DNA of 50,249 bases from an uncultured Granulosicoccaceae bacterium (GTDB lineage: Bacteria; Pseudomonadota; Gammaproteobacteria; Granulosicoccales; Granulosicoccaceae), in assembly GCA_937957915.1 (NCBI GenBank), contig CALGNZ010000106.1, positions 1 through 50,249 on the forward strand. Reading direction: 5' to 3'. The notes below the pieces were generated by a model. It was not told where the DNA came from. It ran no database searches and was given only the letters and a program-made list of their open reading frames with translations. Below are positions 18,177 to 27,395 of the stretch, piece after piece (the first letter of the stretch is position 1; every line of letters begins with the position of its first letter). The translations under genes and the position numbers were made by a program.

Positions 18177-19088
18177 TTACACTAACCCCATGCCCCTGAA
18201 ATATTCACTCAGGCGGTTAAGCAATTCAACGACCTCTGGCCGATCACGGCCGTGCATAGTTGTCCAAAGACCAACGTTCCTTGCGTCCAATTCAATGTCC
18301 AGATCAACCGGTGCGATTTTAAAGCGTTCCTGAAATACACCTAGCTGCCGGAAAGGCAAGACACAACAGGCATTTGATTTCTCCAGCATTCGGAAAATCA
18401 TATTCACATCACCAGTGTGTTCAATGGCCGGAACCACATCCTGTAAACCAAGTAAATCCAGAGTTTCACGCGTGCTGCCAAACAATCCGGAAGTCGCACC
18501 GATAGAGATCCACTGATGCTGTGACAGCGCTTGTGCGGCAACGCCTGTTTTGCCTGCGAGGGGGTCGTCCTCGCCGACAAAGACCGAGAGACGATCTTGA
18601 AACAGCATTTCGCGATGCAAAGTATCTTCATTGTGGTTCAGTTCATAAGGAATAATCACCACGTCCAGCAGATCATTGTGCAAACGATCAACCAGCTTTG
18701 CCGCGGTTTCACAAAAGACTTTAAAGCCAAACCCCGGACGATCGGTAAGCGATTGTGCAAAAAAATCGCCCATGATGGTGGCCGCTAGCATTGGACCGAC
18801 CCCAATTCGTATCTCTCCCGAAAAACCGTGCTTCCATTGCTGAATTGCTGTTCGCGCACGATCGGTATGCAACAGGATTTCACGACCTTCCGCGGCCAGT
18901 TGTTTGCCAATCTCGGTTGCCTGGACTCCGTACCGCCCGCGTCGCAGTACTACGCCGCCAATTCTCTCTTCGATTATTTTTACCGTTCGAGATAACGTTG
19001 GTTGGGTTAAGTTGAGCTTTTGTGCAGCTTTAGTCACAGAGCCAAGTTCAACAATAACGGCCAACTGAATCAGGTATTTTGCATCCAT
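18177..19088 (-). CDS. LysR-family transcriptional regulator
   Basis: A 303-residue regulator with the standard LysR layout. The N-terminal winged helix-turn-helix (residues 1-60) contains ELGSVTKAAQKLNLTQPTLS and the dimer helix, and is followed by a periplasmic-binding-protein-like effector domain (about 90-300). Its start is divergent from, and only about 25-100 bases away from, the metallo-hydrolase gene. LysR proteins usually regulate the adjacent divergent operon in response to a pathway metabolite. Here that operon handles a presumed methoxylated or sulfated aromatic compound, so a related metabolite is the probable inducer; this is inference from context. Confidence 0.9.
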   Translation of the reverse strand: MDAKYLIQLAVIVELGSVTKAAQKLNLTQPTLSRTVKIIEERIGGVVLRRGRYGVQATEIGKQLAAEGREILLHTDRARTAIQQWKHGFSGEIRIGVGPMLAATIMGDFFAQSLTDRPGFGFKVFCETAAKLVDRLHNDLLDVVIIPYELNHNEDTLHREMLFQDRLSVFVGEDDPLAGKTGVAAQALSQHQWISIGATSGLFGSTRETLDLLGLQDVVPAIEHTGDVNMIFRMLEKSNACCVLPFRQLGVFQERFKIAPVDLDIELDARNVGLWTTMHGRDRPEVVELLNRLSEYFRGMGLV

Positions 19089-19113
19089 CAGGTATAGACT
19101 TTATCTATGAGAG

Positions 19114-20106
19114 GTGCTGATTTACGAATTTTACATATTGCTGAATCTGTTGCAAGCTTTACAAAAAAGGGGACAAATCATAGCCACCGATAGCGATACT
19201 CTAAAAATTACGCTGTTAGGGACAGGGATACCCAATCCAGACATCAATGCGTTCGGCACAGCCACCCTGATCGAAGCTGGCTCCCAGCGCGTGTTGATCG
19301 ACTGTGGTCGCGGGACGGTCATTCGCATGGCTCAAATGGGTTTCCCTCTGGGTTACATTGACACAGTGATATTGTCTCACTACCACTCCGATCACTACTC
19401 CGGCATTTTCGATCTGCTAATGACCGGCACTATTCAGCAGCCTTTTTCCAATCGTGGCGGCCCACTTTACGTTGTTGGCCCTCCCGGTGTTGTCGACATC
19501 GCAGAAGGCGCCTGGCTGGCTACCAAACCGGATCGAGAGATAAGAGTGGCCGACAGCGAGATCGACCCCGAGCACATGCGAATAATCCCGCGGGTGTATG
19601 AACAGGAAGGAATTGTCTTTGATCGTAACGGCTTGAAAATCACGGCAATTGATGTTGACCATGGCGAGTTTATAAAACCGGCCTACGCGTTCAGGGTTGA
19701 ATATAATGGTCACGTGTTCGTGCATAGCCACGATACACGATATAACGAAAATCTAATTCAACAAGCCCAGGGCGCAGATGTATTTGTGCATGAAGTGGCT
19801 GCCGCAAAGCCGTCAACACTGGCGAACTATCCACGCGTTAAAGTGGCCATTGATCACCACGCATCGCCAACCGATGTCGGGCGAGTGTTTGCCCAGACAA
19901 AGCCCAAACTTGCCATGTTGACGCACGTGGTATTGCTGCCGCCAGACCCGATGCCCATCAGTGAAGTCACTGCCGAAATAGCTACGCAGTATGATGGAAC
20001 ACTGCTAGTGGCAGAAGACCTGATGAGCATTGAGATCGGTGGAAACATCACCGTTATTCCCTATCACCATGGTGGTCGTGGCCACAGCCTTATTGATCGA
20101 TCATAA
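19114..20106 (+). CDS. Metallo-beta-lactamase-fold hydrolase, arylsulfatase/RNase Z-like
   Basis: A metallo-beta-lactamase superfamily protein of up to 330 residues. The zinc motif HxHxDH is in LSHYHSDHYSG near residue 89 (counted from 19114). Further metal ligands probably lie in VHSHDTRY and at the C-terminal MLTHV. The N-terminus LLGTGIPNPDINAFGTATLI resembles the arylsulfatase AtsA/tRNase Z branch rather than true beta-lactamases. The start is uncertain: GTG at 19114 would leave 25 bases to the divergent LysR start. Homology begins near 19197, and GGGGA at about 19170 precedes no standard start codon. As first gene of the operon, with a sulfotransferase further down, it may hydrolyse a sulfate or lactone ester of an aromatic substrate; this is inferred. 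Confidence 0.78.
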   Translation: MLIYEFYILLNLLQALQKRGQIIATDSDTLKITLLGTGIPNPDINAFGTATLIEAGSQRVLIDCGRGTVIRMAQMGFPLGYIDTVILSHYHSDHYSGIFDLLMTGTIQQPFSNRGGPLYVVGPPGVVDIAEGAWLATKPDREIRVADSEIDPEHMRIIPRVYEQEGIVFDRNGLKITAIDVDHGEFIKPAYAFRVEYNGHVFVHSHDTRYNENLIQQAQGADVFVHEVAAAKPSTLANYPRVKVAIDHHASPTDVGRVFAQTKPKLAMLTHVVLLPPDPMPISEVTAEIATQYDGTLLVAEDLMSIEIGGNITVIPYHHGGRGHSLIDRS

Positions 20107-20120
20107 ACAGAGATACTTCT

Positions 20121-21509
20121 ATGCAAAGCGAAAATACGATGCCGGCGTACAATAACCTGGATGAAAAACTCAAGGCGAATGGTGGTGTGTTATCTCTGAT
20201 GCGATCATCCAGCCTGGGCTCTGTGATCTTTCCAGGTATACCGCCCGAATTCACAAATTGGCGCGACGAGCAGCGCGCCTGGAAAGAATCGGTTGTACTG
20301 TTTGAACAGTCTTATCATATGACCGAATTGCATATTAAAGGTGCAGACGCCAAAGCGTTTGTTGCCGACTTTGCAACCAACAAATTCAGTGACCTTACAC
20401 CAATGCGTGCCAAGCAAATGGTCATGGTTGATTCCAGCGGTCATTTAATCTCAGACTGTATCGTGTTTTGCGAAGCTGAAGATTTCCTGCGTGTCGTCGG
20501 CCCGCCCACGGCAAGTAACTGGTTGCAGTACAACGCCGGCAAAACGCATTTAAATATAGAAATCACACGCAATGAAAACATGATTATCCCGAGGGACAGC
20601 CGCGATGTATTCCGGTTTCAGCTACAAGGCCCCAATGCCCTGCCCCTACTTCAGGAAATAGTTGAAGGTGAATTGCCGGATATCAAGTTTTTCCATATCG
20701 GTGAATTCAAAATAGCAGGTCAAACCGTCCGCGCCTTGCGTCACGGTATGGCCGGACGTCCGGGGTTCGAGATCTATGGACCGTGGGATGCACAGGGTGC
20801 TGTCAGGGCTCGAGTCGAAGAGGCAGGTATTGCCTACGATCTGCGCAAGGCCGGTGCTATCACATACCCAACGGCAGCACAGGAATCGGGATGGATGCCA
20901 AGACCGTTTCCGGCCATCTTCCAGAGTCCCGAAATGCAGGGGTTTAGGGAGTGGCTGCCTGCAAATACCTTTGAGGGTGTCAGTTCCCTGGGGGGCAGTT
21001 TTGTATCAAACGCCATAGGTGATTATCAAGTCGAACCTTTTGAACTGGGCTATGGACCGTTAGTGCACTTTGACCACGATTTTCTAGGCCGGGAAGCACT
21101 TGAAAAACGCGCCGAGAAGCGGCGCACCAAAGTGACACTTCAATGGAACAACGACGATGTTTTTCAGGTGATGAGGCGCTCTATAGGCAACGAGCGGCCG
21201 CGCACCAAATTCATTGCGCTGCCGGTTCCCATGTATGCAACATTTGAATACGATCAGGTACTGCTTAACGACAAACCAATCGGTATATCTCAATGGAGCT
21301 GCTACTCCTCAAATGCCGGTGCAGTGCTGTCCACAGCACTTATTGACAATGAGCAAGTTACCATGGGTCAGGAAGTAACACTTATGTGGGGTGAGCCCAA
21401 CTCACAACGCAGAACAGTGGAGGATCATGAGGTGGTAGGCATACGAGCGAAGATTGCACCCGTACCGTACTTCGAGAAAACTATAAAACGAGACCGTCCG
21501 CAAGCATAA
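20121..21509 (+). CDS. Tetrahydrofolate-dependent aromatic O-demethylase, LigM/DesA-like
   Basis: A 462-residue protein of the GcvT/aminomethyltransferase fold, of the length and layout of vanillate/3-O-methylgallate O-demethylase LigM (about 470 residues) and syringate O-demethylase DesA. Those enzymes move the methyl group of a methoxy-aromatic acid to tetrahydrofolate. Supporting features are the N-terminal VLFEQSYHMTELHIKG, a GcvT-like LQGPNALPLLQ, GMAGRPGFEIYGPW in the folate-binding region, and the C-terminal beta-barrel segment after DFLGREALEKRAEKR. Start ATG lies 14 bases after the metallo-hydrolase stop, so they are co-transcribed. A second ATG six codons in is an alternative. The exact substrate cannot be read from sequence; dimethylsulfoniopropionate demethylase is a more distant relative. 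Confidence 0.82.
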   Translation: MQSENTMPAYNNLDEKLKANGGVLSLMRSSSLGSVIFPGIPPEFTNWRDEQRAWKESVVLFEQSYHMTELHIKGADAKAFVADFATNKFSDLTPMRAKQMVMVDSSGHLISDCIVFCEAEDFLRVVGPPTASNWLQYNAGKTHLNIEITRNENMIIPRDSRDVFRFQLQGPNALPLLQEIVEGELPDIKFFHIGEFKIAGQTVRALRHGMAGRPGFEIYGPWDAQGAVRARVEEAGIAYDLRKAGAITYPTAAQESGWMPRPFPAIFQSPEMQGFREWLPANTFEGVSSLGGSFVSNAIGDYQVEPFELGYGPLVHFDHDFLGREALEKRAEKRRTKVTLQWNNDDVFQVMRRSIGNERPRTKFIALPVPMYATFEYDQVLLNDKPIGISQWSCYSSNAGAVLSTALIDNEQVTMGQEVTLMWGEPNSQRRTVEDHEVVGIRAKIAPVPYFEKTIKRDRPQA

Positions 21510-21568
21510 CACCACGCTGAACTTACGTATTTAGTGACTCGCGGCACCACATTTTTTGGAGGATTATC

Positions 21569-22606
21569 ATGAAATCAATCATCGCTTTAAGCCTGGCAAC
21601 TCTGTTGTTCGGCTCTGTGCAGGCAGCCGAAAATCTGACTGCGGAGACCGGCCCACCCGGTGGATCAATACATTTGGCCCTGTTGCACTTAGCGGAAGTT
21701 GCTGCTGAAACAGACATTGCCAACATTCAGGTAGCTGCCAGCCAGACATTGACCAACTCTGTACAAAATGTCGCGGAAGGCAAAACAGACATTGCCGGAG
21801 CACCCTACATATTGCCCTTCCTGCTGTCAGCCGGCAGAGGCCCCTACTCCAAACTGGGCGCAGAAAAAGGTGCTGAATTGGCGGCTAACCTTCGCGCTTT
21901 ATATCCCTATACCATCGGTGTGTTCGCGCTCTATGCGTACGACTCAAAGGGGTTAAAAGGCTGGGAGGATCTCGAAGGCAGGAAAATCTACAATGGGCCA
22001 CCACGTGGCGCTGCACTAAGCAATGCACGTTCTATCATCCAGTTAGCAACCGGCCTGCAGGATGGCACTGGATACAAAGGCATACAGGCGAATTGGGGAC
22101 AGGCCGTAAAAACCATTACAGATGGTTCTGCTGATGCTATTTTACTGCCGGTCTTATTTCCGGATAATCGCATAACTCAAGCGCTGGCCTCAGGCAAAAT
22201 AACCGTGTGGTCAACACCTAAAGACAAATTTGAGTCAGTACCGTTTCAAAAGTATTTAAACGCACCGGGGTCGGCGCCGTATACAATTCCAGTCACTGAT
22301 GCGAGCTTAGGTGAAGGTGTTACTGTACTCAGTGAGGACGATACTTTCAGAGGACTGGCAACTATCGGGGGCGATGTCGTGAATAAAAATATGTCTTTTG
22401 ATATTGCCAGGGCACTCACCAAAGCACATATCGACACACTCGACAGGCTCAGAATCAAAGCCCCGTTTGCCCAGCAGGCTGGCTACGGCATAGTGGATGT
22501 CAAGAAATCCGGCATGTGTGGTCCGAACCCGCTGAAATATCACGCCGGAGCCGTGGCGGCATGGGAAGAAGCGGGTTATGTCATCGACGACTGTGCTAAA
22601 CCCTAG
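21569..22606 (+). CDS. TAXI-family TRAP transporter solute-binding protein
   Basis: A 345-residue periplasmic binding protein. The signal peptide is MKSIIALSLATLLFGSVQA with probable cleavage after the final Ala; a strong GGAGG lies 7 bases before the ATG. The mature part begins with the TAXI hallmark TGPPGGSIHLALLHLAEVA and has a two-lobed pattern. TAXI proteins deliver organic acids to fused DctQM permeases. No TRAP membrane subunit occurs in this window, so it is an orphan here. Placement inside the O-demethylase operon suggests the ligand is the pathway substrate. There are Cys residues only near the C-terminus (SGMCGPN and DDCAKP), possibly a disulfide. Confidence 0.82.
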   Translation: MKSIIALSLATLLFGSVQAAENLTAETGPPGGSIHLALLHLAEVAAETDIANIQVAASQTLTNSVQNVAEGKTDIAGAPYILPFLLSAGRGPYSKLGAEKGAELAANLRALYPYTIGVFALYAYDSKGLKGWEDLEGRKIYNGPPRGAALSNARSIIQLATGLQDGTGYKGIQANWGQAVKTITDGSADAILLPVLFPDNRITQALASGKITVWSTPKDKFESVPFQKYLNAPGSAPYTIPVTDASLGEGVTVLSEDDTFRGLATIGGDVVNKNMSFDIARALTKAHIDTLDRLRIKAPFAQQAGYGIVDVKKSGMCGPNPLKYHAGAVAAWEEAGYVIDDCAKP

Positions 22607-22670
22607 AGATTACCTGTATCACCATGGGGCATAGGATCGATCAATATCCTCCTGACAAGAGACCATACAG

Positions 22671-23600
22671 ATGACCAACAACACAGCTGCTAGCGGGTTA
22701 CCCTCACTGCCGGAAAAGGTACGCGAAATACAAACCAATCACTTCGACTCAACCATCTGGAATGATTTTAAATTTCGTGACGACGATGTCATCGTTGCCA
22801 CCTATGGAAAATCGGGTACTACCTGGACACAGCAGATCATAGCCCAGCTACTGATGGGACCGGATGCCGAACTTGAAACCGGCATTATTTCTCCGTGGCT
22901 GGATCTCAGGGTGCCACCAAAAGAAGTCAAGCTTGCCGAGATCGAGGCACAACAGCACCGTCGCTTCGTAAAGACGCACCTGCCGACTGATGCGTTAGTG
23001 TTCTCTGACAAAGCGAAGTACGTTTACGTCGGACGTGATGGCAGAGATATCGCCTGGAGCCTGTACAACCACCATCTGAAGGGAAATGATTTCTGGTACA
23101 GCGCGCTCAACGACACACCTGGTCTGGTTGGCCCAGAGTTTCCAAGAATGGCGGAAGGCACTGACGCACATGCCTACTACACCACATGGTTTGAGAAAGA
23201 CGGATATCCGTTCTGGCCTTTCTGGGAGAACATCAGAACATGGTGGGCAATACGACAGCTCGACAATGTCATGACGATCCACTTTTCCGATATGAAAGCA
23301 GATCTTGAAGGAGAGATGCGCCGCATCGCCACGTTTCTTGAAGTCAAGCACAACGAAGATGACTGGCCTGCCCTGGTTGAATACTGCACTTTCGAATGGA
23401 TGAAAAATCACGGTGATCTAACCGCACCGCTGGGAGGTGCATTATGGGACGGGGGCTCTGACAGCTTTTTGCATAAAGGCGAGAACCGACGCTGGGCAGA
23501 CACACTCAGCGCTGATGAAGTTGCCCGATACAATGCGCGCGCTGTAGAAGAACTGGGTGAAGAATGCGCCCACTGGCTTGCCAACGGTCGCCTTGGCTAA
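22671..23600 (+). CDS. PAPS-dependent sulfotransferase
   Basis: A 309-residue cytosolic-type sulfotransferase that moves sulfate from PAPS to a hydroxyl group. The 5'-phosphosulfate loop is TYGKSGTTWTQQ (residues 44-55) and the 3'-phosphate motif is YVGRDGRDIAWSLYNHH (near 118-134). A probable catalytic His lies in FVKTHLPTD. The C-terminal RKGxxGxW-like motif is degenerate (HKGENRRW). It resembles the aryl/alcohol SULT type. It follows the TAXI gene by 64 bases in the same direction. Paired with a metallo-hydrolase of arylsulfatase-like sequence in the same operon, it suggests a sulfate ester is made or traded on an aromatic compound, though the acceptor is unknown. Confidence 0.87.
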   Translation: MTNNTAASGLPSLPEKVREIQTNHFDSTIWNDFKFRDDDVIVATYGKSGTTWTQQIIAQLLMGPDAELETGIISPWLDLRVPPKEVKLAEIEAQQHRRFVKTHLPTDALVFSDKAKYVYVGRDGRDIAWSLYNHHLKGNDFWYSALNDTPGLVGPEFPRMAEGTDAHAYYTTWFEKDGYPFWPFWENIRTWWAIRQLDNVMTIHFSDMKADLEGEMRRIATFLEVKHNEDDWPALVEYCTFEWMKNHGDLTAPLGGALWDGGSDSFLHKGENRRWADTLSADEVARYNARAVEELGEECAHWLANGRLG

Positions 23601-23640
23601 ACTACACGCTGACCGCAAACAAACACACTGGAACAGTAAT

Positions 23641-24192
23641 ATGACAACTCCCCAAAATATCCTTGCCTTTGCAGCAAGTAGCAGCAGCACTTCCATCAAC
23701 AAATCACTGGTTACCCATGCAGCCAATGTACTTAAAGCAGAACTACTTCCCTCAGCACAAATCACGACACTCGATCTAAATGATTTTGAAATGCCAATAT
23801 TCAGTGTTGATCGCGAGCAGGCTGGAGGTATCCCCGAGCAGGCACAGACTTTTTTCAAAGCCATTGGTGACTCTGACGCGCTGCTAATTTCGTATGCCGA
23901 ACACAACGGTTCTTATTCGTCCGCTTTTAAAAATGTGTTTGATTGGTGTTCACGAATTAACGCTGAGGTATTCCAAAACAAGCCAATGATTATCATGTCA
24001 TCCTCTCCGGGCCCGTACGGAGCGTCGAATGTGCTAAAGACGGCAAACGACTCTGCCGGATTCTTTGCGGCGGATATACGTGGCAGTCTGTCCGTGCCAA
24101 ATTTCTACGATACGTTCGATACTGAAAACGGCAAACTGTCTGATGACAAACTCTCCGCTGAACTCAGAACACAGTTGGCGAAACTCGTTTAG
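23641..24192 (+). CDS. NADPH-dependent FMN reductase
   Basis: A 183-residue flavodoxin-like reductase. The FMN phosphate-binding loop is AASSSSTSINKSLV at residues 11-24. The isoalloxazine segment YAEHNGSYSSAFKNVFDW corresponds to the family P-E-Y-N-x-S-x-x-G-x-L-K-N motif with Ala-Glu-His replacing the usual residues. A later MSSSPGPYGAS loop is also typical. I chose ATG 23641, with GGAA eight bases upstream, since an earlier in-frame start overlaps the sulfotransferase gene. As last gene of the operon it may supply reduced flavin or detoxify quinones arising from catechols made by O-demethylation; this is inferred. Confidence 0.85.
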   Translation: MTTPQNILAFAASSSSTSINKSLVTHAANVLKAELLPSAQITTLDLNDFEMPIFSVDREQAGGIPEQAQTFFKAIGDSDALLISYAEHNGSYSSAFKNVFDWCSRINAEVFQNKPMIIMSSSPGPYGASNVLKTANDSAGFFAADIRGSLSVPNFYDTFDTENGKLSDDKLSAELRTQLAKLV

Positions 24193-24235
24193 CAAACAGC
24201 GGGCACCAGGGAACTGCAAGCCAGTAATGCAAAAA

Positions 24236-24287
24236 GGACAGGCATAATACTAATATGGACAGGCATAGTGGCATAAAGGACAGGCAT
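24236..24287 (+). repeat. Three GGACAGGCAT repeats at 21-bp period upstream of transposase
   Basis: GGACAGGCAT occurs at 24236-24245, 24257-24266 and 24278-24287, exactly 21 bases apart. Inverted relatives (GCCTGTCC, GCATGTCC) lie downstream of the transposase at 25610, 25642 and 25699. The arrangement is consistent with the short palindromic repeats mobilised or recognised by REP-associated Y1 transposases. Confidence 0.8.
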
Positions 24288-24379
24288 TACTGGAAAGGAA
24301 TTGTGTGAAACGTTTCACATAGCAATGTCGCAAATTGCGGCATTCTGGACGCTGAATTTTAGATGTAAGTAGTAGAGCT

Positions 24380-25396
24380 GTGACCCGACCTAGACGTCAA
24401 CAAATCTCACTTGATGCCACTCCGTTTTATCACGTCGTATCGCGCTGTGTCAGACGCGCCTATCTGTGTGGCTCTGATTCCTCTACTGGCAGGTCTTATG
24501 AGCATCGAAGACAACAGATTCAGGACGATCTATTACGATTGCCGTCGATATTCTTTATTGACGTGGTGGCCTTTTCTATTATGCCCAATCACTACCACCT
24601 TCTCCTGCACATTGATCGTGAAAGATGTCTAGCGGAAACACCACTATCGATTGCTAAACGATGGCATCAGCTTTTCAAAGGAACCGAACTATCTCGCAAG
24701 TTTATCCAGAAAGATCCGCTTGAACCGCATGAGAAGCTTGCACTGGATACTATGATTGATACCTGGCGCTCCCGTTTACACAATATCAGCTGGATAATGA
24801 AAGTTCTCAATGAAGGAATCTCAAGAAGAGCGAATGCAGAAGATGATTGCACCGGTCACTTCTGGGAGTCTCGCTTTAAGTCTCAAGCTCTACTTGATGA
24901 TAAAGCTGTACTGAGTTGCATGGCGTACATTGACCTTAACCCCGTTAGGGCTGCAATGGCAAACACGCCCGAACAATCCGAATACACCAGCATTAAAACG
25001 CGAATTGACTACTGGAAATCAAAAACCGGAGAATCACCTCCAGAGTCTGTCGACACCGGCGACAATCTACAACCCTCAAACCTGTTCCCGTTTGCCGGAA
25101 ACCACAGAGAACAGATACCAGAGGGTATTGCTTTTGATTTACTTGAGTATATACAGCTGGTCGATTGGACCGGCAGGCAGATACGAGACGATAAGCGTGG
25201 TGCCATTGACGCTGACGCACCCCCCATTATTGACAGACTGGATATAGCACCAGAACACTGGGTTCATTTGTGCACTCACTTTGAAAGTCGATTCAAAGGT
25301 CTGGTCGGCTCGGTTCACTCCCTTAAAGCACTATGTAGTAAGTTCGGATTACAACGACGGATAAATTACCGCAATAGTAAATTATTGCTCAATTAG
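24380..25396 (+). mobile_element. Intact Y1 (REP-associated) tyrosine transposase
   Basis: A 338-residue transposase of the Y1_Tnp/IS200-like family. The metal-binding HUH motif is MPNHYHLLL near residue 72, with the N-terminus MTRPRRQQISLDATPFYHVV. The usual block YIDLNPVRAAM and the C-terminal LVDWTGRQIRDDKRG and HFESRFKGLVGS segments follow. Start GTG at 24380. It has no IS200-type partner gene, and the sequence is uninterrupted, so it is probably functional. Short GGACAGGCAT-type repeats lie on both sides in opposite orientation. Three truncated relatives occur elsewhere in the window (27107, 44075 and 49320), so this family has been active in the genome. Confidence 0.88.
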
Positions 25397-25748
25397 TTAT
25401 TCCCGGATCGAGCACTATCAACATCTGCAACACCAGCCTCCACTTCGAAACAAAGTGAAAATGCACTCGCATTGGATTGACACCGGAAACACTGCTTTTC
25501 AGTGTGCAGCAAGTTCATAATTAACCCTAAAGCAGCTCTATTACCAGGTTTCAGTTGGAGCTTCCCTCTAAATACCCCATTCGATTATTCGCTTGCTATT
25601 TGTTACAGAGCCTGTCCTTGTATTTTCTTATTTAGTACGATGCATGTCCCTGCATTCTCTTCTACCTTGAATTTACGAATGACTCTTACCTTTGCTGTGC
25701 ATGTCCCCGTATTCCAACCCCCGGGTTTGCCGGGGGACTTTCATTCAA
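25397..25748. other. Downstream flank of the transposase
   Basis: No gene. It contains inverted relatives of the upstream repeat: GCCTGTCC at 25610-25617, GCATGTCC at 25642-25649 and 25699-25706. A short hairpin CCCCCGGGTTTGCCGGGGG near 25720 lies just before the end of the minus-strand heme protein gene and could serve as a terminator for either strand. Confidence 0.5.
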
Positions 25749-26780
25749 CTAATTCCTGCAATTAACCTGATTCCAGTCCCACATCAGCTTTTTTATGTTC
25801 GCCGGTTTACCCCATGCATGTTGAAACCCAACTCCAAAATCGACTTTATCATTATCGTCGCTATCCTGATTGCACAAGATAGACAGTGTCGCCGGGGTAG
25901 TGTTGCCCCACTGCACTCCGCCCATATAGTTACCATTCATATGGCATTCTTTACATTTCTTTCCATCTGATCGCACGGAAACGTTTCCTTGTATAACATC
26001 TTTCATCGTCTTACCAAGCATGCTGGCATTCAAATTGTATTTGCTCAATTCTGCCTGTGTAAATCCGTTCGACCAGCCCCAGGGTTTTGCTGTCGGCAGA
26101 GTTATTTTCGGCAGTACCATTTTTAGTGGAGGAGTAATTATAAGACGTTTAACCGGATCAGTGCACTTTAACCGAAGCTTGTCCACTACTTTGCCATACC
26201 TCACATCAGCGCCGCTCGCCAATCCAGCTCCCAGATTATTACCTGGGCACTTTTTCCACGACCCCCAACTACCACCCCCAACATATTTATTTGTAGTGTT
26301 GCCGGTGGCTTTACCTTCCTGGTCTGATTCAGCACAACCTATCTGGATACCAGCAACTACGGTGTAGATCTGAACATACTTACCGGTCGCCCCTCGAAGG
26401 TTCCACACAAAGTAATCTGTAGGACACTCGATGACCGGTGTGCTTGAGCCTCCACCGCCGCCACTCCAACTAGTGTAACTGGAGCCGGAACCCCATCCAC
26501 CCTGACCGTTCATTGGTCTGCATTTGAATCTAACTGAGTCTATTACAGATCCTTTCTTCACCTGCAGCCCGGTGATTCTTTCGCCACTCGGACAATTAAC
26601 CGTTTTGGTTGCAGTGCCACCATTACCTCCAATGTAACCAGTATTGCCAGCAATACTATGCACAGGCACGATGCTCAATAGTAGAAAGGAAATCCATCGG
26701 ACGCCGCCCAACCGATTGGTAAACACCAGTTTAAAACCACATCGGCCTAAATCAGAAAAATTCATAACTTGCCCTACCAT
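25749..26780 (-). CDS. Secreted protein with jacalin-like repeats and a CxxCH heme motif
   Basis: A 343-residue exported protein. A long N-terminus with the hydrophobic segment WISFLLLSIVPVHSIAG looks like a signal peptide; ATG at 26765 is an alternative start. Residues 45-85 read GGNGGTATKTVNC then ITGLQVKKGSVIDSVRFKC, a pattern of jacalin-like or related bacterial beta-prism modules. A second copy of the ending (VVDKLRLKC) occurs near residue 200, after a Gly/Ser-rich spacer. Near residue 275 the sequence KKCKECHMNG contains CxxCH, the covalent heme c attachment motif, with nearby Met residues as possible axial ligands. The C-terminus is aromatic-rich. It could be a surface or periplasmic mono-heme protein; function unknown. 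It is a single gene. Confidence 0.7.
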   Translation of the reverse strand: MVGQVMNFSDLGRCGFKLVFTNRLGGVRWISFLLLSIVPVHSIAGNTGYIGGNGGTATKTVNCPSGERITGLQVKKGSVIDSVRFKCRPMNGQGGWGSGSSYTSWSGGGGGSSTPVIECPTDYFVWNLRGATGKYVQIYTVVAGIQIGCAESDQEGKATGNTTNKYVGGGSWGSWKKCPGNNLGAGLASGADVRYGKVVDKLRLKCTDPVKRLIITPPLKMVLPKITLPTAKPWGWSNGFTQAELSKYNLNASMLGKTMKDVIQGNVSVRSDGKKCKECHMNGNYMGGVQWGNTTPATLSILCNQDSDDNDKVDFGVGFQHAWGKPANIKKLMWDWNQVNCRN

Positions 26781-27395
26781 GAGTTGATGAGATGAATGTC
26801 GTGTGGTGAGAGTCTCATAAGGCCGGTCATACTATTCTTTGCTCGCCATATAGCCTATACCCAGTTTTAGGTATGACAATAACGTTTACCGTTTACCACG
26901 GCACGGCAGGCATGCACGTAAACCAGGCAACGTAACAGGTAAACTGAGGCATGATTCCTGGTGTAAGTTTCGGCTCGAGGCTACCTGGGATTCGTTGTCA
27001 GTTAGCTGTAGAAGCAGATCCTCATGCCCAAGTGGCGCAAGCTTTAACTATCACTCGATGCCATCCCTTTCTATCTCTGCGCCTCTCGCTGTGCCAGGCG
27101 AGCTTCTTATGCGGCAAAGAGCAAATCTATTGATCCGCGTTTGTTATCTCGGATCTGACGCGCGGTCCAATCCACCAGTGCCAGATAGTCCGCCAACCTG
27201 AACGTAGATCCATCCGGCGTCAGATAGATTGCCAAATTGTCTCGGGTGGGTATCGCCGGAGGGTTAGCGGAGCGGCTTCTGCATCGTTTGTTCAGCAAAG
27301 CATCTCCGGTTTCGGTAGAATTGCGTGGCTGACCGCGCTATGGGCCTGCCGAACTATTTCTAACCTGATTTTTCACTGATTCACAGGAAACACCT
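26781..27395. other. Intergenic region with a transposase fragment
   Basis: Apart from the transposase remnant at 27107-27298, I see no gene. A near-repeat GTAAACCAGGCAACGTAACAGGTAAACTG occurs around 26918-26946. The segment should include the promoter of the minus-strand heme protein and of the MAPEG gene (AGGAAA ten bases before its ATG). Confidence 0.4.
27107..27298 (-). pseudogene. Fragment of Y1 transposase C-terminal region
   Basis: A 63-codon frame whose centre reads LADYLALVDWTARQIRDNKRGSID, matching LVDWTGRQIRDDKRGAID of the intact transposase at 24380-25396. The HUH domain and the C-terminal end are both missing, so it is a remnant. Confidence 0.75.
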
